64,000 nucleotides of DNA, from NCBI RefSeq assembly GCF_018320785.1, contig NC_054866.1:30853000-30916999 (forward strand), written 5' to 3'. Below the pieces are notes generated by a model, which saw nothing but the letters and a program-made list of their open reading frames with translations, searched no databases and had not been told where the DNA came from. The stretch is from Cheilinus undulatus. Its lineage: Eukaryota > Chordata > Actinopteri > Labriformes > Labridae. The position numbers and the translations under genes were made by a program. Positions 45,735-64,000 of the stretch are shown in pieces (positions within the stretch are counted from its first letter, which is position 1; each line of letters starts with the position of its first letter).

Positions 45735-48623
45735 ATGGACTGTCACAATGTAAGTAAAAGCTTCACATCAACTTTTCTAGAAGATTCTTGTTTATCGCTG
45801 AGCAGCTCACAAACTGCTTTTGACTCACTTAATAAATTTACTGATATATAGTTGCCCTTTTTTTGGTGTATTTGCTCAGTAATCATGTTACTTTTGAATA
45901 GTAAATTGAGCACAGAGTCAGTTTGCTTCTGAGATTTGGAGCTAATTTGAAGCTTTCAAGATTTTTTAAATTCAGTTTGTAATAATGAAGGAGTTTTGCA
46001 TCAGAATTTTGCAAAGCAGTTTATGACAGATCAAGTCTAAGGAACATGAGGCAAAACAGACAATATAAAGACCCCAGAAAAGGTGTGTAGCCATCGAATT
46101 TAAGTACACCAGTCAGGCATGATTGGTGCTGTAAAAGAGCTGGTTTTGGCTGCTCAGAGAGCAGTCAGACAGAGAGGCTAATGAATGCTGGCTGAACAGG
46201 TGGGTGGTCACACTCCTACACTGGAGGGGTTTCACTGGAGACATGATGCACAGCTTCATCGAGGTGGTGGGACGACAGTGGGCTCGTTCTGTGGGCTGCC
46301 TTTGTATGAAATGTCAATCTGTTTTTCTATAAGCAAAGTGCTGGGAGTAGCCGATATGTGTTTGCCTCCAAATCTGAAACGCTGTTTACATAACTTGTCG
46401 ACAGCCTTGGCTCTTTTCCACTGACACTTTATGACGAGCCAGAATTTCTCTTCCACCCACCCGACGTTTCCTCTGGGACAGCGGATTCTGTGCTCTCAGT
46501 CACTGAATGAGCTGATGGTGTTGACGACAGCAACATTTTTGTGCTGGGTCATCTTTTTTTGGCAGCAGGTTGCATGGCAAAAAGTTATATTGCTTCTCAG
46601 AAGAAATGTAAGGGTAGCTTGTAATCATATCACAAATTCGTTTTATATTTCAGTCATAAGTCACACTAACCTCTTACCAAAATTTGGTGTAGCAGTGATG
46701 ATTCATTTTATAATAGATTACTCTTGCTTTGCTTAGAAAACCATAATTTCAATACACAGACCTTTTCTGCAGCAGACTGTAATAACATATTACAAAACAG
46801 ACTGACTCAGGCACGTTTTTGCCAGCAGTGAATTATACAGACTATGACAAGAAGAAAAGTGGAGAGAAAAAATGTGGCAATATGGGTTATTGACCTCCTG
46901 AGAGCCCCATTGAAGTCATGTAATAAGGGTGAGCCACTCTGCAGCGAGCACTCATCCCTCGCTGTCTGAAAAGATGGTGCTGAAGCATACAGTATATAAA
47001 ATATGCTGTCACAATTTTTTGAAAGGTCAGCCTTCCTTTACAAAAACAAACCTTTTGATCAGGCAAAATGCCCTCTAAACTTTCGTTTAAACTGCTGCCG
47101 TTGTGGTCATCCCTGTAGGAGGAGTGCAGCCGGCCCCAGGAGGAGGAAGACATCATGGACATCCCCCTGGATGACCCCGAGGCCAACAGAGCTGCTGCAA
47201 AGATCCAGGCTGGCTTCCGTGGCCACATGACCCGTAAGAAGATGAAGCCGGAGGACAAAACGGAGAGGGAGGAGGTGAGCAGCACTGGGGATGTGCTCAA
47301 CGGCAGCCAGGGGGACACAGGTCAGTGGTGTAGAACCACGGGGTAAGAGTAGGCCGCATAATGCCGTGACAGAGGGCATTATGGATAGTGTAAGGATGCT
47401 AGCAGAGGCTCCTATCAGGAGCTGTGACTTCAAATGGTAAGTGATTGAACGCTTAAGTTGCTGTTTGTTGATTTTAGGTAATAAGCAATAAGCTAAGTTG
47501 GGAAAGTTTTAAGAGTTAGGCGCCCTTTACGAGAGGGGAGCCATTTTTTCACAAAACACGAGAGCCTGATGCTGCAACACAAACTGATTTACCATCTTAA
47601 AGATGAGGGAAAGAAACCATTTAAAAGCTATACATAATTAAATAAACCTATTAAGGCCCTTATGGGTTATCCCAAGTGTGATTAATGCAGTATATAACTG
47701 AGTGACTCATTTAATTAGCCCATTGGGTCTCCAGCTAGACTTGATTGAGTCTTCAATTATTTCTTCTGTTTAAAGGGGTTATAAATGATTCTACGGCTAG
47801 ATGTGCTGCAAAATTGCTGGAGAAAAATGATGTTTGCCAGAGTTCAATTTACTGGGAAAATGTCAAGTGACATTCTCATGATGGTAAACGTATTTCTATT
47901 TTTAATATCAGCGGATGGGAAAAGTTCCAGGATTGGGTCATTTGTATTGTTTTTTTGTTTTTTTTTTGTCACTTTTAAAGTGCAACCCTAGAAAATGTAT
48001 TGACATCTCTTTTGAGTGCTATTCTATGTCATTATAGTACATAGATATATCAGATTTTACTTAGAACTACATGCAGTAGTAGAAAAGACGAGGCTTTCTT
48101 TTACAAAACCTTCAGAATTTACCTTTTCCTTATTTTACTTTGAGGATGTGACAGACACAAGGGGCCCATGTTACTGATTCTCCCTAACCCAATTGCCTGC
48201 TCCTTAAATCCCTATCTAGGAGATTTATTTATAGCTCCAGGTGCATGAGGTACAAGATACTGTAAGCTTCAGAGGGCCAGGCAGAATTAATGGACCTGTC
48301 GGACTAGAACCAAGCATTATGGGCACCTCCCACTGGAGGAGACCCCTTTTTCATGCAGTACTCAGGTTTTGATGGTCTTTTTTTAGCTCCTCTGCTTTGG
48401 AACTTAATGAATGGCTGATTAAAGAGTAGCACCTCAATATTAAGTTGCTATTGAGTGTTTTTTTGTCACATGGTTACGTATTAGAGCACTGACCCTTGGT
48501 AAAGACAGTACTGTTTATTTCCAGGGTCCGCAGTTCTTAACTCCACTTTGCCTGTTTCTGTTTTTAGAGACAGGAGGATCGGGGGCAGTAGAAAGGGACG
48601 ACACATCTGTGCCAGAGCAGTGA
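45735..48623 (+). CDS. nrgna: Neurogranin (calmodulin-binding postsynaptic IQ protein)
   Basis: Three exons, 45735-45749, 47119-47320 and 48568-48623, join in frame to 90 residues. Exon 1 encodes only MDCHN, matching the tiny first coding exon of vertebrate neurogranin. Exon 2 carries [19 protein letters not shown] followed by FRGHMTRKK, the family's acidic patch plus IQ motif, which binds Ca-free calmodulin and releases it when calcium rises. Exon 3 ends in DDTSVPEQ. The mammalian PKC-site serine in the IQ motif (KIQASF) is glycine here. Cysteines near the N-terminus (C3, C8), palmitoylated or oxidised in mammals, are kept in part. The call is firm from sequence and neighbourhood (SPA17 next door); the a-paralogue suffix is a best guess. 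Confidence 0.93.
45750..47118 (+). other. Intron 1 of neurogranin
   Basis: This 1.4-kb intron begins GTAAGT and ends CCCTGTAG. Short ORFs inside it show no coding character. No repeats of note were seen. Confidence 0.6.
47321..48567 (+). other. Intron 2 of neurogranin
   Basis: This 1.2-kb intron begins GTCAGT and ends TTTTTAG. Nothing recognisable was seen inside. T-rich runs occur near 47950. Confidence 0.6.
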
Positions 48624-51600
48624 CGTCCCTGTCCTGACCCGGAAGAAAGAAGCGAAAGATTTGGAAGCAAGGTAGCGAGAGATGGCTGGCGTAAGCTGGA
48701 CTGGCTGGCTTTCAGGCACACCTTTTTAACCCCAGGAGTCATTTTCTTTCCTTTTTTTTCCAACACAATTATAGCAGTAGAAAATGAAGCAACAGTTTTG
48801 AGGGTGTGTGTGTTTTGTGTGAAATTTTGTGAACTTTAACACTCTCCGCGTCTCTGCTTCTCCAGCAGTCTCATCAGTACGGATGTCTTTGACCCGGAAT
48901 TTGCAACTCACTGCATGTTCTTGTGAAATTTCTGGTAGTGTGCTAGTTTTTAGATGATGATCTGTGAATGTGAAAATGAATGTCCTCATAATGCTAAACA
49001 GGGCTTATTTTGGATTGAACTGTTCATGCCATCTGTGTATAAACCTTGTATGCATCAGCGTTAGACTTTGCCTAATTAGTGGCTTTTTCTCTTTGTTAAT
49101 ATGCAGTGTTCTCTAATGTGCTTGTACCCTGATCATTATTAAACCTATTTGACTTGCTTACAAAAGTGATTAAACTTTAAAAGAGACGTAGCTATGTATG
49201 TTCTATTTATTCTTATTTACCTTATTCAGATTAGAACTGCCTTGATTACCTTTTGATCACATGATCAGTATCACCTTTTCAAGCATTTTCTATAAATCTG
49301 ATCTTCCACAACAGTAAGCATGCAGTACTTACACCCCCCACCCCCACCCCCAGATGCATTTGGTAAACTTTACCTTATAAGGTTTGGTTCGGTATGCTCT
49401 GTTGTTGTGTTGGTGGGTTTGACTTGTTAAATCAAGTGTGTGAAAATCCATTGTTAGAGTTTGTAGAGCTGTCATGCTTTAAAACTAATGGAATAGTTGC
49501 TGAACTTTGCTGTAGAATCATGGCATTACACAAATAAATCCACCTTACATATAAGCTAAAATGTCTGTTTTAAAGTTCATTAATTCAAGCTGAATACCAG
49601 TTGGTGTCAAACAGCACATTTTGTGTCATTTGTCACTGCGAAATCAGATCTTTGTAGATTACAGCAGGCACAGCTGCTCATTTTCTTTTTGTCACAGAGA
49701 CATAAGCAGGGCTGCTAATCAGAGGGAGCAGTTTCCATGAAGCTGAAATGATGTTTGTCTCAAGTGTGGCTCCCTTCCTCAAGAAAGCTCATAAATAAGT
49801 CATAGAACTGCATTTTTCAATTCACAATGAAAAATTATACAAGCCAAATGAATTGAGCATTTGTGAGTTCTTATAGTTATTCGATGGAGCCTTTTAGAAA
49901 CAGTTCAGAGCATTGAAGCATAAAGGTATATTACGTTTCCATCCACAGCTGCACTGTCAAAAACAACCCACACTCATGACTTGTTTGTGTGTATTTTTTT
50001 TGCAGTTCCGGCCAACCTTTATTGCAATAAGGCTGCTTAAATCACAAAAGAATTACACAATTTTTGCCTGATTTGACCAGGCAGTCTTGTGCGCTTTATG
50101 AGAAACAGACTAGAGCATCTTCAGTCTCCTGGTGCTCCCACTCAGCCCACCTACACACATCTGAGCCATACTGCACTCTGCACACACTCAAACTGCACAT
50201 GCATTTGCACACAGGAACAACACAACTCATACTTTAATATGCAGATCCCACTCAAGTCACTCATTCTCACTAACATGCCAACACAGGCACACACGCTGTT
50301 TGTGTCACCAGCTGTAGAGACAGGACAACGAATATGAATCTTCCACTTAGTGATTTTTGCAGAGCCAGAGTGCAAAGCACTTCCTTCTCAGGCTGATGTT
50401 CCTCCTCCGCCACGCTCTCATAAATATCCTCTATGGGTTTTATACGCACCTATTCTCTCTTTTCTCCTACTCAGTCCCAAAGGTGCCATGGCCACGTTCT
50501 CCTGTCTCTTTAATGACTGTGGGTGAGCAATCAATATCTTGCACACCTCCAAACATAGCACAACACCCACTTGATGCTGTAGATTAAATTCTGGGATTGA
50601 GGGAAGAGACAGGCTGCATAAAAAGAGCCTGAAATCTTGTCAGAAGGTGGTCTTTACAAACACATTTGTTTGCACACGATAAAGCTTCAACTTACCAGGC
50701 TGAGAGAGAGTACTAGCTCTGCCATTTCCCTTTAAATTTGCCAGGCTGAAAGTGGACTATTTTAGGTGTTGATCATATGAAAGATCTGCCTGGTTGGTTT
50801 GTTCACATTCTCAGACAGCTTGTCAGTGAGAAAAAAGTGTGGTCTCCTGGGTGATAATTATAGATGAAAAACACCAGAATGAACAGCAGGGGGCGCAATT
50901 ATCTTCTCTCCAGTGGTTCTGCTGCTGCCCTCGCCATCTTAGGAGATAATGTTTCTTTAATACTAAGTGGATTACACAACGTAGCTGTAATGAGGGGATA
51001 CAATGAGTGCACATTAATGTCACAGCTGCATAAAAAGCCATCTGTTTGACTGAAAGTAGGGAGCACCAATGACAAGAGTTATTTTGGACACATTCTCATG
51101 ATGGGGGTGTTACTGAGGCACAAAACCTGACAACTGTTTGTGTCATTCCTTGAGCAGACAATCCTCATCTGTTCTCCCTCTCTTCTCCTCTGTTATGGAC
51201 TCGAGTGGAAAGAGTCCCCCTTGATTTAGAGAGCATCAGAAGATGAGAGGAAGAGGGGAGATGCAGCTTTTACCAAGGGCAGAGGTGGAGGGGAGAGGTT
51301 CGGCTTTGATGGCCCACTTCACTGAGGGTCCAAGGCCCTGGGAGAGTGCTGGTGAAGAGCAGCTGTTCCCGCATTCTTGCAGCTCTTTACTTTTTTTCCA
51401 AATCCACCATGCTTCCTCCTCTGCATAAAACCTGCCTTTGTTGTCAAACAAAATGCTCTAAAAAAGTCTTAACAAAACAAAGCTTTCTAAAGTGGGCGGA
51501 CTACTTACAAAGGAATTGAGTCATCAATGCATACAAGCTAATGCCTCAATGTCTGAGACACAGTTAGGACAACTGACGCAACCTATGGGGGCTTTAAATA

Positions 51601-52332
51601 TGGCAGAAAGTCTGATATAACACGGAGTGACAGTCCAGCTCTAGATAAACAAAAATCAAACCAGCAGTCAGACAAAAAAATGTAAGCTGTACTGATCTGA
51701 CTCACAGACATGGCCATTTATAATCAGACTTCCTGTGCTTTTATTCTTTTTCAACTAACGCAGTGTGGCTCAATCTGTGGCTCTTTTACCCAAAGAAAAT
51801 TCACCTAAGAAAACCTTAGAAAGGGACATTTTGACATCAGAAATGATCTGTTGTACGCAACATCAATCCGTTTGTTTCCCATGCTTATACAGTAGGCTTT
51901 AAAAGTCAAATATAACTGTCTACCTTTATTTTTGGTTGGTACTTTTCCATCAGATCTGTACAAGAAAGCACGAGCAAGACATATGTGTATGGCTGATTCT
52001 CAGAAAGGGGACAAACTTCCAAACTTGGCTTTTTAATTTGGTTTTATTACAATTATTTGGAGTGGTTATTTGTATGAGTTGATGTCTCAACTCATAGTTC
52101 TGTGTAGGAGAAGATTTTTAATTCAACTTTTAAAAATAAATATACATATAAAACTTTTTGCCCATATTTTGATTTTTGTCAACTCCATAGCAACATTAAA
52201 ATGTATTAAATTGTAATTGTATTAATTCAAGATAAATGTCAGGTTTAGTGGTATTCAGTAGTGAGACTTAGAAATGAATTATTTTCACTCAGTATTTTTT
52301 TATCTGTTACTTTGAATATGTAAAACATCTCA

Positions 52333-52975
52333 AACAAGTGACAAACATCTGCCAGAGTTAAAAACATCTGACAGAATTTACAGACTTGATCACAAACATG
52401 TGATTGTGTTGACAAACAACTGACAAAATGGACAAACATCTGATGGAGTTGACGAACATCTGACGGAGTTGACAAATATCTCACATAGTTAAAAAAATCT
52501 GAGAGTTCAGAAATATCTGACTGAGTTGACAAACATCTGACAAAGTTGACAAACACCTGATAGAGTTGACAAACATCTGACAAAGTTGACAAACACCTGA
52601 TAGAGTTGACATATATCTGACAGAGTTAAAAAAATATCTGACTGATTTCACAAATATCTGACTGAGTTGACAAATATCTGACTGAATTCACAAACATCTG
52701 ACAGAATGGACAAACATCTGATGGAGTTGACAAATATCTGACATAGTTAAAAATGTGACAGAGTTTAGAAATATCTGACTGAGTTGATAAACATTTGACG
52801 AAGTTGACAAATATCTGACCGAGTTGACAAACATCTGACTCAGTTGACAAATATCTGATCGAGTTAAAAAATATCTGACAGAGTTGACAAATATATGACT
52901 GAGTTGGAAAATATTCAACAGAGCAAAGGAATTGACAGTTATTTGACTGAGACAGTTATTTGACAGAGTTGACAA
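52333..52975. repeat. Minisatellite with a 20-bp unit, about 32 copies
   Basis: Units resemble GTTGACAAACATCTGACAGA, with variants at CAAAYAYCTGAY and the GAGTT junction. Because the period is not a multiple of three, the three minus-strand ORFs across it are repeats of themselves in shifting frames and not genes. Confidence 0.85.
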
Positions 52976-53076
52976 CTGGGATAAAATGCAATGGCTTACT
53001 AACTTTCTACCAAAATAATTGTTTTTTTTAATTGACTATAGATAATAGAAAAATGATGATAATTAGAAGTAAAACT

Positions 53077-53114
53077 ACCCCCCCCCCCCCCCCACACACA
53101 CACACACACACACA
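53077..53114 (+). repeat. Microsatellite: C run followed by (CA)n
   Basis: A homopolymer of about 18 C is followed by about 12 CA dinucleotides. Length in this assembly may be unreliable. Confidence 0.85.
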
Positions 53115-54308
53115 ATGACCTCATGTTTCCAATTTTTTTGGTGTACAGAAGCCCTAATAGGACACACATCTGTACATGCATTATAAGACTCTGTTTGGCA
53201 TGATTATGCATACATTTCTGTTGTGCTAAAGGTTACATGTATCTTGTTATCCCTGGATCATAATGCTGGTTTTCTCATAAAACATGATAACTTCTCAAGA
53301 AATAAAGAAAATGACAATCAAACTCAATTTTACAGAAAAGCAGAGTTAAATAAAAATGTATGGATGCATTTCCTCCTTAGGCTCCCATACCGTTGACCGA
53401 AATGTTCTACTGTTTTATTTTGGTCACAACTACATTAATTTATTAAGTGACAGGAAACAAGTAAAAGCTGAATTCGGCCCCTAGGGCCATTTTAATGTCC
53501 CATTAATTCTCTTATGAGCAGCTTTTATAGCATTTCCATCACTGATGATTTCTTCATCTGTCTAAATTTAGCTTTTACCCCACCTAGAGGTCAAAAGGGG
53601 TACCTGCACCCTCTTTATATATTTGTTGTTACAACTATATCAGTATTTAGCTCCCAGGCTGGTAAAGTACCATGGGCCGTGTACCTGACAGGAGCTGCTG
53701 CAAAATGTTTTGAGTGTGGGTCAATTTCAGGGTTGGTTGCCAAGTGACAAATAGTTGAGTTTATTGTGAGGCTCATGTGCAGAGAGGAGTTTGCACAGAA
53801 AGTGGGCCAAAGAGAGGGGGGAAGTGAGTTGTTTTTCAAACTCAGACATTTCAGAGCTTTAAGTGGCCTTCTCTTTGAGGCGCTGCTTTGGCTGAAGTAC
53901 AGTGGTTTCTTCCCAGCAGGAATTCTTATAAAGAAGCTCAGCTTTATATTGATCTAAACTGTTAAAGCCTGACTTGGGATGACTTTTTTAACCAGACAAA
54001 GACTTAAAATAATCCTTAAAAAACATAATATCTTCTTTGAGACCTTACAGAAAGGGCAACGTGGACTGGACGAGAGGAGCTCATCTACAGTGTGTCTGTG
54101 TCTCCCACACACTCATGAACACACACAGTTGGCTGTTGTTGGCAGTGACTGGGGTGCTGTGAGGAGAGTGGGGCTCAGTGTGACCAGGCAGAGGCCAGTG
54201 TTGCAGGCAGACAGGCAGGCAGTGGGAGAGTGTTTGCTGGCAGAGACGTGCCTGGGGTGGATAAACCATGCTCACTAAGTGGGAGAAAGACTCTGCCCAG
54301 GACACAAG

Positions 54309-63418
<9,110 letters not shown>

Positions 63419-64000
63419 GTAAGCCACTCTATTTTTCCTTTTAGCATTTATACTACAACAGTTTAAAAGAAACATTCTTGTTCAACTGTCCTGATTGGAG
63501 GGACATAACCATATTTAAGGTTTGTTTGAACTGATTTTTTGTCCAGATAATCCTTATATGTACAGTCAATATAATTGAAATAAGGGAAACTCCCTTATGT
63601 TAATTTGTAAAAGTCATGCATGTTTGATGTTTACAATTATGGGCCAGGCTGCCTCTGATGGGAAACACACAATAACCAATCAGAACAAGCAGATACAGTC
63701 ACAGTTTTGCTGCTCAGAAACATAAACACATACTGCGCCTCAGCCTCTTTATTCTTTTCTTCATTTTTTGTTTTGTGCCAGAAAAACAGAAAATGTATGT
63801 GTGAATGCATACCATCCCAGCCGGCTGAGGATGTCAATCTCCTTCCATATTTGTTTTTCTCTTGAAGTCACATTTCATGACCCCCAAGTTTTTAATATAC
63901 ATTAATATTGGTGTGACTTTTGCTATGAGACGACTTCAATCTGTAGGGTTGATATTATATAAGTTGAGTGTGTCATGATACTAACATTTCAGTCATCTCA
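63419..64000 (+). other. Start of hepacama intron 6
   Basis: It begins with GTAAGC after the exon ending ...NED. No further exon was found before the window ends; the Ser/Pro-rich tail of the family must lie to the right. Confidence 0.55.

Larger units (their letters stand above)
48624..54308. other. Neurogranin 3' UTR and intergenic region up to hepacama
   Basis: The first part must hold the neurogranin 3' UTR; an AATAAA at 49533-49538 is one candidate end. A C-rich run lies at about 49331-49353, and the 20-bp minisatellite at 52333-52975 is the main structure. A (C)n(CA)n microsatellite follows at about 53077-53114. No coding gene was found. Confidence 0.5.

Noticed and set aside
52245..52975. 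Minus-strand ORFs of 74-115 codons rich in repeated STQSDICQ-like segments
   Set aside because: They are translations of the 20-bp minisatellite in shifting frames; no splice or start context supports a gene.

Overview
The window is eukaryotic and almost certainly from a ray-finned (teleost) fish. Genes are split into short exons with GT-AG introns. The introns carry fish-type Tc1/mariner remnants, MITEs and a tRNA-derived SINE. Four neighbouring genes can be read: an Ig receptor, an SPA17-like gene, neurogranin and HEPACAM. In mammals SPA17, NRGN and HEPACAM lie close together (human 11q24), so the right half is a conserved-synteny block. No species call is possible from sequence alone.

Left half (1-29400, minus strand): one giant gene, entering from its 5' end at 29400 and running off the left edge. 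I traced 44 coding exons by hand. Every splice junction joins in frame, giving 2264 uninterrupted codons. The product starts with a signal peptide and then consists almost entirely of about 75-80 short cysteine motifs of the type C-P-x-G-x-(Y/F)-C. These resemble the GCC2/GCC3 (ephrin-receptor-like) repeat. I do not recognise a named vertebrate gene. Its introns hold a fold-back Tc1 element, several MITEs and a SINE with a 16-bp target-site duplication.

Middle (30300-48623): transcribed away from the giant gene is a 282-residue single-Ig transmembrane receptor with two cytoplasmic ITIM-like tyrosines; its last exon lies 5.2 kb downstream. Its poly(A) signal is only about 60 bp from a perfect RFX X-box that precedes an SPA17-like gene. 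That gene has an RIIa (PKA/AKAP docking) N-terminus followed by a single 1.8-kb exon of glutamate-rich sequence, making it far longer than mammalian SPA17. Antisense to its 3' end is a small unrecognised ORF (97 or 87 codons) with its own poly(A) signal and an upstream palindromic X-box, which suggests a second, undescribed cilium/sperm-type gene. Next is neurogranin (nrgna, 90 residues), whose IQ motif has glycine where the mammalian PKC-site serine sits.

Right (48624-64000): a 5.7-kb intergenic stretch with a 20-bp minisatellite, then hepacama (GlialCAM). Signal sequence, two Ig domains, transmembrane helix and the start of the tail are all present. Its 3' end is outside the window.

The genes have unrelated jobs (secreted cysteine-rich protein, immune-type receptor, flagellar scaffold, postsynaptic calmodulin buffer, glial adhesion). 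What links them is old chromosomal neighbourhood rather than a pathway.
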